Assembly: GCA_964614185.1 (NCBI GenBank)
Contig: CAZTKJ010000005.1
Span: 30,970 to 94,969, forward strand
Direction of reading: 5' to 3'
Length of the DNA: 64,000 nucleotides
From: Suilimivivens sp964614185
Lineage (GTDB): Bacteria > Bacillota > Clostridia > Lachnospirales > Lachnospiraceae
Position 1 is the stretch's first letter. Every line of letters starts with the position of its first letter. Under the pieces are notes generated by a model that saw nothing but the letters and a program-made list of their open reading frames with translations, did no database searches and had not been told where the DNA came from. Shown one piece after another: positions 52,822 to 61,262 of this stretch. The position numbers were made by a program, and so were the translations under genes.

Positions 52822-53412
52822 TCAAAGTCCAAGAGCTTCTTTTGCCAGTTTGTCCGCCATTTCATTATAAGTATTGCCGGAATGTCCCGTTACCTTTACA
52901 AATTTAATAGCTATCTCTTTACTGGCTTTATCATAAAAGTCTTTATAAGCTTTCGTTCCTTCTTTATTTGTCTTCCACAGTCCCAGACACCACTTGGCAA
53001 TCCCTTCGTAGTCATGATAAATAGCAATTCTAGGAATTTCATGTTCTATGGCATATCTCATGGCAGCTTCGGCTCCTTTGATTTCCCCTGCCACATTATG
53101 CATGGCGGCAAGTTCCTTATCATCATACTTTTCATGAAACGTCAAGGTTTCTGTTTCAAGAAGCACTACCATTCCATAGGAAAATTCACCTGTTGCACTG
53201 TTAAAACTGCCATCTACATAAATAGGAACATATCCGTCTTTTTGCATCTCTATATCTTTAGGATTCCCAAGATATTCCTCCGCCTGCTCTAAAGAAGAAA
53301 AACTTTTGTATTCTGCGCCGGAATATCCGCTTACGTTTGCCTTACATTCTTCCCATGTATGAAAAATACCGGTTTGTAACCCTTTTCGCACTGCATAAAA
53401 TTTAGATGCCAT
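52822..53412 (-). CDS. rnhA: Ribonuclease HI with N-terminal hybrid-binding domain
   Basis: A 196-residue enzyme degrading RNA in RNA-DNA hybrids. Residues 1-50 are the hybrid-binding domain (FYAVRKGLQTGIFHTWEEC, YKSFSSLEQAEEYLG), the rest the RNase H fold with its acidic residues: Asp in PIYVDGSFN, Glu in GEIKGAEAAM, Asp in AIYHDYEG and Asp in YNEMADKLAKEA, plus the catalytic-loop His in VTGHSGN. Separated from the MraY-like gene by 21 bases on the same strand. Start after AAAGGATATTTC. Confidence 0.95.
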   Translation of the reverse strand: MASKFYAVRKGLQTGIFHTWEECKANVSGYSGAEYKSFSSLEQAEEYLGNPKDIEMQKDGYVPIYVDGSFNSATGEFSYGMVVLLETETLTFHEKYDDKELAAMHNVAGEIKGAEAAMRYAIEHEIPRIAIYHDYEGIAKWCLGLWKTNKEGTKAYKDFYDKASKEIAIKFVKVTGHSGNTYNEMADKLAKEALGL

Positions 53413-53462
53413 GAAATATCCTTTTCTGCTGAATCTGCTTTATTTTCATAATAAATTCAAAG

Positions 53463-53775
53463 GTCAAAAGTCCTATATCACAGTCATGTGATGGCAAAGT
53501 GCACAAAAGAATTCGTGCGCACTCCATTGCACGGACCATTACGCCAAACCTCCTAAAAAAGTGCAAGCTCCGCAGCTTGCACTCCAAGAATTTACTACGT
53601 AAATTCTTGTTGGAGTCCCACTACGATTACAGCATTTTTCTATAAGATAAAGTGAAAATCGTGTTCAGCAAAGGCTTCCACGATTTTTGAGTTTTGGCTC
53701 CATCGTGCAAAAGTCGTTTGCCCAAACTTCTTTTGTGCACTTTGCCATACAACAGTTTCAATCAGGGCTTTTGAC
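53463..53775. repeat. Long inverted-repeat element (MITE-like)
   Basis: Outer arms of 12 bases (53463-53474 with 53764-53775, one mismatch) and a second pair of 21 bases that match perfectly (53491-53511 with 53728-53748) enclose further palindromes, including GTGCAAGCT...AGCTTGCAC near 53560 and AGAATTTACGT-type symmetry near 53590. The whole can fold back on itself. It shows no convincing gene. It lies between rnhA and the small-RNA promoter. Confidence 0.7.
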
Positions 53776-53852
53776 ATCCGAATCATAATAAATAACTGCT
53801 CATATTGTACCATTGTTTCGCACACATTACAAACACTTTACACTTACTCTTA

Positions 53853-53881
53853 TTGCATTCATCTACAGACTATTATATAAT
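53853..53881 (+). promoter_or_regulatory. Promoter of an unassigned small RNA
   Basis: TTGCAT (53853-53858) and TATAAT (53876-53881), 17-base spacer. The predicted start near 53888 coincides with the first base of an RNA stem. Confidence 0.75.
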
Positions 53882-53887
53882 ATCCAC

Positions 53888-54035
53888 AGCATCAGTTCTG
53901 GGAGGAATGCGGTTTATCCGTATTGCCAGTGTCTAGGTTCAAACACATGATTATCCCGTAGAACACTTGGCAGCTGATGCTATTAAAATCTAGAACGATA
54001 CAGCGCAAAAAGAGCCTTGATTTTTCAAGCCTCTT
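53888..54035 (+). ncRNA. Unassigned structured small RNA
   Basis: Begins where the promoter predicts. AGCATCAG (53888-53895) pairs with CTGATGCT (53974-53981) to close a domain. Within it, AATGCGG/CCGTATT forms one hairpin, and GCCAGTGTCT pairs with AGAACACTTGGC with two bulges to form a second, a three-way junction overall. After it comes a single-stranded stretch and a hairpin at 54010-54035, which has no T-run on this strand, so the 3' end is uncertain. I could not match it to 6S, SRP, tmRNA or a riboswitch. No coding frame with a ribosome binding site is apparent. Confidence 0.5.
54010..54035 (-). terminator. Terminator-like hairpin resembling that of tRNA-Gly
   Basis: The stem (AAGAG.CTTGA / TCAAG.CTCTT on the minus strand, then TTTTTG) is almost the same as the tRNA-Gly terminator 600 bases away in the same orientation. 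No minus-strand gene upstream is recognised for it. Confidence 0.5.
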
Positions 54036-54320
54036 AGACTGTAATCCCCTTATCTTCTGTAATATCTATCTCAACATTATTTTCAAACTTTTGTTATACA
54101 TATATTCTATACTAATATTTGATACATACTATATCTACTACTTCTGCCCACAGTACAGGATTTGCTGGAGGCGATAGGATTCAGGCTACAATGGTATTTG
54201 AGAAATTATAGTAAAAATGAATCTTCTTCCAACATCAGGCATGGTTTGATATGTTTAATCGGGGAGCCAATGGGGCGATTATGTCAGCTACCGGACACTT
54301 AAGGAAGGGAGCTGGTGCCA

Positions 54321-54407
54321 ATGATTACATATTCGGACTTAATCCAATTTGTAATTATGCTTTGCGCTGTTATAACTCTTGTTATCTACATACAACGCAA
54401 AAAGTAG
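54321..54407 (+). CDS. 28-residue holin-like toxin peptide (type I system)
   Basis: A tiny gene starting MITYSDLIQFVIMLCAVITL and ending with a basic QRKK: polar start, one membrane helix, positive end, as in Firmicutes Hol_Tox peptides. The site GGAAGGGAG is upstream, and its GGGAGCTG (54307-54314) can pair with CAGCTACC (54285-54292), hiding the site. A bidirectional terminator follows at once, and a strong promoter on the other strand drives a convergent RNA. Toxicity is inferred from the family. The toxin promoter itself is not clear. Confidence 0.75.
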   Translation: MITYSDLIQFVIMLCAVITLVIYIQRKK

Positions 54408-54437
54408 CGCCCTCGTCCTGGTAAGATAAGGCGCTAC
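54404..54437. terminator. Shared bidirectional terminator of toxin mRNA and convergent RNA
   Basis: GTAGCGCC (54404-54411) pairs with GGCGCTAC (54430-54437); T-runs follow on both strands (TTTTTTT plus strand; TTTTTGCG minus strand). It overlaps the toxin stop codon. Confidence 0.88.
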
Positions 54438-54495
54438 TTTTTTTAGTCATATTTTGCCGGCGGCTAGGTGTACGCTAGTCATTGGCTCTCTTGTT
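54404..54495 (-). ncRNA. Putative antitoxin RNA convergent with the 28-aa toxin
   Basis: From the minus-strand promoter at 54502-54530 transcription would begin near 54495 and stop at the shared terminator, giving an RNA of about 90 bases with full complementarity to the toxin mRNA over the terminator region. It has no reading frame of note. The 9-mer GAGCCAATG occurs in both this RNA and the toxin leader. Size and layout match type I antitoxin RNAs. Confidence 0.65.
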
Positions 54496-54501
54496 AAGTA
54501 T

Positions 54502-54530
54502 ATTATAAGCAATAAACAAAAAGCTGTCAA
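54502..54530 (-). promoter_or_regulatory. Consensus promoter of the convergent RNA
   Basis: TTGACA (54530-54525) and TATAAT (54507-54502) with a 17-base spacer: full consensus at both boxes, expected of a constantly made antitoxin RNA. Confidence 0.9.
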
Positions 54531-54616
54531 ACAGAAAACTGCGCCGATTAGAAATATGTGGGTTAGATGCAGATCTCATATCAGGTAATACCCTGCATAT
54601 AAGACAGGCAAAAATA

Positions 54617-54642
54617 AAGAGCCTTGAAAAATCAAGGCTCTT
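54617..54642 (-). terminator. Terminator of tRNA-Gly
   Basis: A perfect 11-bp stem (54617-54627 with 54632-54642) directly follows tRNA-Gly; minus-strand tail TTATTTTTG. Confidence 0.88.
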
Positions 54643-54646
54643 ACTA

Positions 54647-54717
54647 AGCAGATAACGGGAATCGAACCCGCCTCCCCAGCTTGGGAAGCTGGTGTTCTAC
54701 CGATGAACTATATCTGC
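54647..54717 (-). tRNA. tRNA-Gly (anticodon CCC)
   Basis: A 71-base cloverleaf: acceptor GCAGATA with TATCTGC, D-stem GTTC/GAAC, anticodon stem CCAGC/GCTGG with loop TTCCCAA, T-arm CGGGT/CCCGT region. It has a promoter at 54727-54755 (minus-strand TTGCAT-17-TATACT). Confidence 0.94.
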
Positions 54718-54726
54718 GTGGCATTT

Positions 54727-54755
54727 AGTATAGCATAAAAAGAAAATTTATGCAA
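54727..54755 (-). promoter_or_regulatory. tRNA-Gly promoter
   Basis: Minus-strand TTGCAT (54755-54750) and TATACT (54732-54727), 17-base spacer, ten bases before the tRNA. Confidence 0.75.
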
Positions 54756-54769
54756 TGCCCATATGTGAG

Positions 54770-56551
54770 TTACATTCTTTCAGGCGCCGTAAATCCCAGC
54801 ACATCAATACAGGTTTCAAGGATATCCCTGGTCAGCACAAGCAGTCCGATATAAGATGATTTCCTTTCCTCATTTTCTTCTGTCAGAATCTTTGTTTCAT
54901 GATAGAAACGGTTAAATGCATTTGCCAGATCATAAATATACGCACATACCTTATGAGGCGCAGATTCTTCACAGGCAGCTTCCATCATACTATTGAATTT
55001 CGTAATTTCAAGCATCAGGGATTTTTCCGATTCACTTCCTGCATCGCACAAAACCAGCTCTTTTGGCAGTATTCCGCCCTGCTCTTTGTACTTATTCAAA
55101 ATAGACTTAATACGCACAATCGTATAGAGAATATAGGGACCGGTATCTCCTTCAAAGGAAGTAAATTTATCCACATCAAAAATATAATCTTTTGATGCCT
55201 GGTTGGACAAATCGCCATACTTTACTGCAGAAAGCGCTACCACCTGAGCTGTTTTCCTGGCCTCCTCCTCAGAAACCTCCCTGTTATCCGTAATCTTACG
55301 ATACATTTCATCATTGATCTCATTCAGCAGCATCTCAAGCCGCATAACGCCGCCATCCCTGGTCTTAAAAGGTTTTCCGTCCTTTCCGTTCATGGTGCCA
55401 AAGCCAATGTGCAAAAGCTCTGTTTCCGGTTCCACTAATCCTGTCTTCCTGGCACAACGGAAAACCTGTTCAAAATATAAATCCTGCCGCTTATCTGTTA
55501 CATAAATGATTTTGTCAGGATGATATTCCCTCATTCTTTCCATAATGGTTGCCAGATCCGTTGTATTATAGAGAGCTGCCCCATCAGATTTAAGGATCAT
55601 ACAGGGAGGAATCTCTTTTGTGTCACTTTCTTCCTTCACATCTACTACCAGAGCTCCCTCACTGATATAGGCATATCCTTCTTTCTTCATGTAATCCACC
55701 ATATCGGGAATCACATCATGAACATCGGACTCTCCTTTCCAAAGATCAAAATCCACATTTAGATTCTCGTAATTCTTCTTTAAGTCTATGACTGAAACAG
55801 TCAATATGTGTTTCCACAATGCACGGTATCCTCTGACACCACTTTGCAATTTAAAAGTGGCATTCATGGCGTTTTCTTTATATGCGGCATCTTCCTTTGA
55901 CTTACTGCTTGCAGTAGGATAAATCTCCTCAAGCTCTGAAATAGTGAAAGGAGGCTCTGTAGGATACTCACCGACATAGGTGTCATCAAAGTAAACAAGG
56001 TCAGGATACCTCTCCTGCAGCTCCGTAATGATCAGTCCCATCGGAAGACCCCAATCTCCTAAATGAATGTCACCAATGACATCATGACCGGCATATCTTG
56101 CAATCCGCTTAACACTCTCTCCAATAATAGCCGGACGAAGATGTCCCACATGAAGAGGCTTCGCCACATTTGGACCGCCATAGTCAATAATAATTTTCTT
56201 AGGATTGGAAGGCATTTCCAGACCAAATTTGTCATTCTTTGCCATATCCATCAAATATTTTGCAATAACAGACTCCTTTATTTTTAAATTGAGAAATCCC
56301 GGAGCCACAACGGAAACTTCAGCAAACACTTCGCTGTCACTGCATTTTTCCGCTACATCCCCCGCAATCATAATAGGCGCTTTTTTGTATGTTTTCGCAC
56401 CTGCCATTGCTCCATTACACTGATATTCACAAAGGTCAGGCCGATTAGAAAGAGTAACTTTTCCAAGCTCTCTGTCATAACCTGCTGCCTCAAATGCCTG
56501 TTTCATTTCCTCAGAAATCAAATCCAGAAACTTTTTCATCTTAAAACTCAT
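54770..56551 (-). CDS. argS: Arginyl-tRNA synthetase
   Basis: A 593-residue class I synthetase: N-terminal Add1-like domain, HIGH motif as PLHVGHLRPA (near 138), the ArgRS signature around YTIVRIKSI, and a C-terminal DALR anticodon-binding domain. Length is typical. The start is ambiguous: ATG 56551 is one base from GGAGG and the ATG at 56539 is thirteen away. The same 20-base leader precedes the RND gene. The gene follows queH on the minus strand with a 68-base gap. Confidence 0.96.
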   Translation of the reverse strand: MSFKMKKFLDLISEEMKQAFEAAGYDRELGKVTLSNRPDLCEYQCNGAMAGAKTYKKAPIMIAGDVAEKCSDSEVFAEVSVVAPGFLNLKIKESVIAKYLMDMAKNDKFGLEMPSNPKKIIIDYGGPNVAKPLHVGHLRPAIIGESVKRIARYAGHDVIGDIHLGDWGLPMGLIITELQERYPDLVYFDDTYVGEYPTEPPFTISELEEIYPTASSKSKEDAAYKENAMNATFKLQSGVRGYRALWKHILTVSVIDLKKNYENLNVDFDLWKGESDVHDVIPDMVDYMKKEGYAYISEGALVVDVKEESDTKEIPPCMILKSDGAALYNTTDLATIMERMREYHPDKIIYVTDKRQDLYFEQVFRCARKTGLVEPETELLHIGFGTMNGKDGKPFKTRDGGVMRLEMLLNEINDEMYRKITDNREVSEEEARKTAQVVALSAVKYGDLSNQASKDYIFDVDKFTSFEGDTGPYILYTIVRIKSILNKYKEQGGILPKELVLCDAGSESEKSLMLEITKFNSMMEAACEESAPHKVCAYIYDLANAFNRFYHETKILTEENEERKSSYIGLLVLTRDILETCIDVLGFTAPERM

Positions 56552-56619
56552 GCCTCCTTCTTAGTCTGCAAACATCCTAATGCATCTATCCTAACATCTT
56601 AAGCTCCTTTTCGCAAGAA

Positions 56620-57309
56620 TCAGTTAGCTTTTCCCTCTTCCGCTTCTTTCCGCCGTCCATCTTCCCTTTCCTTTTTAGAAAAGACACAGCCGCAGTAATC
56701 CTGTCTGTAAAGTCCATATTCCGCTGAAAGCTCTATAGAGCGCTTATATCCGTTTTTTTTCTTAAAGTCAGAGGGAAGAAAACAGACCCCATATTCTTCT
56801 GAAAGTCTTTCACCAATTTCATTGATTTTAGCAGCATTCTTAAGAGGACTGATGGTCAGTGTGGTTGTAAAATAGTCTGCCTGCCTTTCCCTTGCTTTTA
56901 ATGCAGTCTCACGGAGCCTTAAGTCAAAGCACAAAAAGCATCTTTCCCCGCCCTCTTTGCAGTGTTCAAACCCTCTGATCCTGTCAAAGAAATCTTCTTT
57001 CCTATAGTCTCCCTCTACAATATCTATCAAAAATGCCTCCGGCTCTTTTCCCTCTTCCTGCTGTTGCAAAACCTGCCTGTTAAATTCACCAATCAGACGT
57101 TTCTGCTCTTCTGCCCGCTTACGGTATTCTTCCTCTTCTGTAATATTGGGGTTAAAATAGAACACCGTAATTCTGAAAAAAGTCCTGAGGTATTCCAGTA
57201 CATAACTGCTGCAGGGTGCACAGCAGCTGTGCAGAAACAACTGCTTTCCCCTGATAGAAGGATCTTCTAAAATCTTATCAAGTTGTTTTGAATAATTGAT
57301 ATTTTGCAT
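56620..57309 (-). CDS. queH: Epoxyqueuosine reductase QueH
   Basis: A 229-residue enzyme (DUF208) reducing epoxyqueuosine to queuosine in tRNA, replacing QueG. The paired-Cys motifs are FLHSCCAPCSSY near residue 26-33 and RCFLCFDLRLRETA; TTTLTISPLKNAAKINEIG is also typical, and the late DYCGCVFS gives further Cys. A longer frame exists, but its first part lies in the purA terminator; MQNINYSKQLDKIL at 57309 fits the family start, although the ribosome binding site is weak. Confidence 0.92.
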   Translation of the reverse strand: MQNINYSKQLDKILEDPSIRGKQLFLHSCCAPCSSYVLEYLRTFFRITVFYFNPNITEEEEYRKRAEEQKRLIGEFNRQVLQQQEEGKEPEAFLIDIVEGDYRKEDFFDRIRGFEHCKEGGERCFLCFDLRLRETALKARERQADYFTTTLTISPLKNAAKINEIGERLSEEYGVCFLPSDFKKKNGYKRSIELSAEYGLYRQDYCGCVFSKKEREDGRRKEAEEGKAN

Positions 57310-57344
57310 ATTTCCACTACTATATGAACAATTTTCTATTATTA

Positions 57345-57394
57345 AAAAGTACATCACGACAGGCTTCCTGTCAACCTGCCGGTGATGTACTTTT
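57345..57394 (-). terminator. Terminator after purA
   Basis: A long imperfect stem (AAGTACATCAC.G.CAGG arm) with its complement, followed by TTTTTAATAATAG on the minus strand, between purA and queH. Confidence 0.85.
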
Positions 57395-57417
57395 ATCTGC
57401 AAAGCATATTGATTCTT

Positions 57418-58716
57418 TTATGATTTCTTTAAGGGACTTTCCCGGTAAATGATATCTGACCTTCCGGGACCGTTGCTGATCATGGTGATAGGATATCCGA
57501 TCTGTTCCTCAACAAATTCCACATACTTCCTGCAATTTTCAGGAAGATCTTCATATTTTTTGATGCCGCGAATATCACATTTCCAGCCGGGCAGTTTCTT
57601 AAGCACAGGCTTTGCCTTTTCCAGTTTGTATGTTACCGGAAAATCCGTGGTAACTTCGCCGTCTATTTCATATCCGACACAAACAGGAATCTCATCCAAA
57701 TATCCCAATACATCAAGGACTGCAAAAGCAACATCTGTAGCTCCCTGCAGCATGCATCCATATCTGGAAGCAACACAGTCAAACCATCCCATACGTCTGG
57801 GCCGTCCTGTTGTAGCACCGAATTCACCGCCGTCACCGCCTCTTCTTCTCAGTTCATCTGCTTCTTCTCCAAAGATTTCAGAAACAAATGCTCCGGCGCC
57901 TACTGCAGAAGAATAAGCTTTACATACAGTAATAATCTGCTTAATCTCATATGGCGGGATTCCTGCTCCGATGGCGCCGTAAGCAGCCAGCGTAGAGGAA
58001 GAGGTAACCATCGGATAAATTCCATGATCGGGATCCTTCAGCGTTCCAAGCTGGCCTTCCAGCAGGATTGTCTTGTTTTCTTTGATTGCCTTATCTAAAT
58101 AGGTTGATACGTCACACACATAAGGAGCTGCCATATCCCTGTACTCATGAAGGGTTTCTAAAAGTTCTTCCGGAGAAATAACAGGCTTATGGTATAAATG
58201 CTCCAAGATTACATTTTTCTGTTCACATACTCTTTCAACTTTTTCTTTGAGCAGTTCCTCATCAAACAACTCACTTACCTGGAAACCTATTTTCGCATAT
58301 TTATCAGAATAAAACGGTGCTATTCCCGACTTGGTAGACCCAAAAGATTTACCTCCCAGTCTTTCTTCTTCATATTGGTCAAACAGAATATGATACGGCA
58401 TCACCATCTGTGCCCTGTCCGAAATAAGAATCTTAGGTGCCGGAACATCTCTATCCGTAATGGATTTGATCTCCTTAAATAATAAGGGAATATTCAGCGC
58501 CACACCATTTCCGATAATATTGGTAGTATGCTCATAAAATACACCTGAAGGCAGTGTATGAAGCGCAAATTTACCATAATCGTTAACAATTGTGTGCCCT
58601 GCATTGGCGCCGCCCTGAAAACGAACAACAATATCTGCCTGCTGCGCAAGCATATCCGTGATTTTCCCTTTACCTTCATCGCCCCAGTTGGCACCTACTA
58701 CTGCTTTTACCATATC
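57418..58716 (-). CDS. purA: Adenylosuccinate synthetase
   Basis: A 432-residue GTP-dependent enzyme making adenylosuccinate from IMP and aspartate. The start MVKAVVGANWGDEGKGKITD carries the nucleotide loop and catalytic Asp; QGGANAGHTI has the catalytic His; GEFGATTGRPRRMGWFD and VCVGYEIDG are near the C-terminus. The open frame extends 44 codons upstream, but the ATG at 58716 has GGGAGGAAAAGG before it and gives the family length. Confidence 0.97.
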   Translation of the reverse strand, partial: DMVKAVVGANWGDEGKGKITDMLAQQADIVVRFQGGANAGHTIVNDYGKFALHTLPSGVFYEHTTNIIGNGVALNIPLLFKEIKSITDRDVPAPKILISDRAQMVMPYHILFDQYEEERLGGKSFGSTKSGIAPFYSDKYAKIGFQVSELFDEELLKEKVERVCEQKNVILEHLYHKPVISPEELLETLHEYRDMAAPYVCDVSTYLDKAIKENKTILLEGQLGTLKDPDHGIYPMVTSSSTLAAYGAIGAGIPPYEIKQIITVCKAYSSAVGAGAFVSEIFGEEADELRRRGGDGGEFGATTGRPRRMGWFDCVASRYGCMLQGATDVAFAVLDVLGYLDEIPVCVGYEIDGEVTTDFPVTYKLEKAKPVLKKLPGWKCDIRGIKKYEDLPENCRKYVEFVEEQIGYPITMISNGPGRSDIIYRESPLKKS

Positions 58717-58831
58717 CTTTTCCTCCCTGATAGAAGTTTTCCTATATGTATTTGGCACAAGAGTAAAGGGCTGGTCCGTAAACTGCCCCTTATCAACTCT
58801 TTCCTTACTGATTATACAACAGATACTTACA

Positions 58832-59860
58832 TTAGCCGATTTCAACAACCCATCCTTCAGGAGCTTTAATTGTTCCCATTTGGATTCCTGTCAGTGTTTC
58901 ATACAGCTTCTTGGTAACAGGACCCATTTCGGTCATACCACTGGGGAAACAGATTTCCTTGCCATGATCAACAACCTTGCCAACCGGAGAAATTACTGCT
59001 GCTGTACCGCAAAGTCCGCATTCTGCAAAATCCTTTACTTCCTCTAAGCTGACTTCTCTCTCTTCTGCTTCCAATCCCAGATACTCCTTTGCAACCTGTA
59101 CCAGAGAACGCCGTGTAATAGACGGAAGAATACTTTCTGACTTAGGTGTGACTACTTTGCCGTCTCTTGTGACAAACAGGAAATTCGCACCACCGGTTTC
59201 CTCCACTTTTGTTCTGGTAGCTGCATCCAGATACATGTTTTCGTCATAACCCTGTTTATGGGCATCTACAATTGCATGGAGACTCATAGCATAGTTAAGT
59301 CCTGCTTTAATATGGCCTGTCCCATTTGGCGCTGCACGGTCAAAATCACTTACTCTGATGGTCAAAGGTTTTACACCGCCTTTAAAATAAGGACCTACCG
59401 GTGTTGTGAATACTCTGAACTGATATTCATCTGCCGGTTTTACCCCAATGACCGGATTACTTCCAAACATATAAGGACGGATGTAAAGGGTAGCACCGCT
59501 GCCATAAGGAGGCACAAATGCCTCATTGGCCTTAACAGTCTTAATTACTGCTTCTACAAATCTATCTTTAGGGAAAACAGGCATTTCAAGACGTGCTGCA
59601 CTCTGTTCCATTCTTTCGCCGTTTAAGTCGGGACGGAAAGTAACAATACGACCATCTGCCGTTGTATAAGCTTTCATGCCTTCAAAAATTGTTTGTGCAT
59701 ATTGCAGAACGCCTGCGCATTCACTAATCACTACATTGGCATCTTCTGTGATAATTCCTTCATCCCAAGCGCCATTTTTATAATTGGATACAAATCTGTA
59801 GTCTGTTTTTATATAGCCGAATCCAAGATTCGCCCAGTCAATATTTTTCTTTTCCATCAT
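58832..59860 (-). CDS. ilvE: Branched-chain amino acid aminotransferase
   Basis: A 342-residue PLP fold-type IV enzyme interconverting Leu, Ile, Val and their 2-oxo acids. The catalytic Lys is in GTGHIKAGLNYAMS; the substrate and cofactor region is TRTKVEETGGANFLFV, and GLCGTAAVISPVGKV follows. The group is the longer, eukaryote-like BCAT type. Start after GAGGAG. It is 115 bases before the purA start on the same strand, with no terminator seen. Confidence 0.95.
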   Translation of the reverse strand: MMEKKNIDWANLGFGYIKTDYRFVSNYKNGAWDEGIITEDANVVISECAGVLQYAQTIFEGMKAYTTADGRIVTFRPDLNGERMEQSAARLEMPVFPKDRFVEAVIKTVKANEAFVPPYGSGATLYIRPYMFGSNPVIGVKPADEYQFRVFTTPVGPYFKGGVKPLTIRVSDFDRAAPNGTGHIKAGLNYAMSLHAIVDAHKQGYDENMYLDAATRTKVEETGGANFLFVTRDGKVVTPKSESILPSITRRSLVQVAKEYLGLEAEEREVSLEEVKDFAECGLCGTAAVISPVGKVVDHGKEICFPSGMTEMGPVTKKLYETLTGIQMGTIKAPEGWVVEIG

Positions 59861-60023
59861 TATACGCGCTCCTCTTCATTTCTGTATATCATTAAATTTC
59901 CTTATAATTATTATCCTTTTTACATAAAAAGTCAATAGCCTGTACTAGCCATTATGATAATGATTTGATATAATGGAAATAGTTCAGTCATATGAAAATG
60001 ATAATTATACGAGGTTTGGCACA

Positions 60024-61262
60024 ATGAGCAGCAACCGACACAACGGCATGGATGAGCAAATAAAAAGTGCATTGGCAAAAGCCCTGCAGACAGGTGATTT
60101 TGCCAACTTAAATGAGTTAGTATCTCTGACGGTGACAGATGCACTATCCGATGCCGGAAAACATATCTCTCAAAATGTTAATATTAATATAAACAATCCA
60201 CCTAAAACACCCAAGAAGCAGCCCCCTCCTAAACCGGCAGAACCTGTTCCGGTTCAACCTAAAACGCAACTGCCCCAGCAAAGTACTAAAATGCCTCCTG
60301 TTCCTTTTAGGGAGGTCGGCAGCGTTTCCAGTGTTCTGTACCAGGTATTTGGCGGTATCGGCTTCGGTCTTTCCTGTACGATAGCAGTTTTGCGTCTGCC
60401 GGGTGTTTTTTTGGGAAATTCCACTCCCATAGGATGGATTACAAATATTATATTTATGGCTGTCTTTCTCAAGATGATACGTTTAGGCTCTAACAATATG
60501 AACCGTCTGAAACGCGCCAAACGCTATCTGCAGCTGTGCCGTGGGAAAATGTACGGACAGGTGGAACAGCTTGCCAGAGATACGGGGAGCAGCGTGCGCT
60601 ATGTAGTAAAGGATCTGCGCAAAATGCTGAGTCTCGGCATATTTCCTGAAGGTCACCTGGACAGTCAGAAAACCTGTTTTATGTTAACTGATGCTATTCA
60701 CCAGCAATACATGGAGGCAGAAAACAACCGTATTCTTCGGGAAAATTCTCCAAAAGAAGAAAAAGCGCCTGACACTGATGCTTTTTCCGGCTCGATGAAT
60801 AATACCCCGGAAAATGAACTGAATACCATGATAGCGGAAGGAATGGAATGCATCCGCAAACTGCACGCTCTCAACGATAAAATTCCCGGAGAAGTCATTT
60901 CTCAGAAGCTCTATTGCCTGGAAAGTCTTTTAAAAGATATTTTCGACAATGTCAGGGAACATCCGGAACAGATGCATCGGATGCATACAATGATGGATTA
61001 TTATCTTCCCACTACCCTGAAACTGGTGGAAGCATATGAAGAATTCGACAGAATCAGCGTACCGGGGAAGGATATCATAGACGCCAAAGCAGAAATAGAA
61101 CGCACTCTGGATATTATCAATCAGGCATTTAAAGAACTGCTCAACAATCTGTTTCAGGATGCCGTATTTGATGCCACTACCGATGCACAGGTCTTACAGA
61201 CTATGCTGGCTAGAGAAGGTCTGACAAAGGATACCGAAATCAATTATAGGAGGGAAACCTAA
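60024..61262 (+). CDS. xpaC: XpaC-like protein (5-bromo-4-chloroindolyl phosphate hydrolysis family)
   Basis: A 412-residue membrane protein. A Pro-rich, polar N-terminal part (residues 1-90) is followed by two hydrophobic segments (YQVFGGIGFGLSCTIAVL and PIGWITNIIFMAVFLKM), then an XpaC-type cytosolic domain that contains RDTGSSVRYVVKDLRKMLSLGIFPEG and a long helical end. It overlaps telA by one base (TAATG), the common xpaC-telA arrangement. The open frame begins at 59973; I use ATG 60024, which has GAGG nearby. Role in envelope stress is likely; the original phosphatase link is weak. Confidence 0.85.
   Translation: MSSNRHNGMDEQIKSALAKALQTGDFANLNELVSLTVTDALSDAGKHISQNVNININNPPKTPKKQPPPKPAEPVPVQPKTQLPQQSTKMPPVPFREVGSVSSVLYQVFGGIGFGLSCTIAVLRLPGVFLGNSTPIGWITNIIFMAVFLKMIRLGSNNMNRLKRAKRYLQLCRGKMYGQVEQLARDTGSSVRYVVKDLRKMLSLGIFPEGHLDSQKTCFMLTDAIHQQYMEAENNRILRENSPKEEKAPDTDAFSGSMNNTPENELNTMIAEGMECIRKLHALNDKIPGEVISQKLYCLESLLKDIFDNVREHPEQMHRMHTMMDYYLPTTLKLVEAYEEFDRISVPGKDIIDAKAEIERTLDIINQAFKELLNNLFQDAVFDATTDAQVLQTMLAREGLTKDTEINYRRET

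Noticed and set aside
53888..54035. 6S RNA or SRP RNA
   Set aside because: The SRP core (CAGGTCCGGAAGGAAGCAGC type) is absent and the layout is a three-way junction, not the single long bulged hairpin of 6S RNA.
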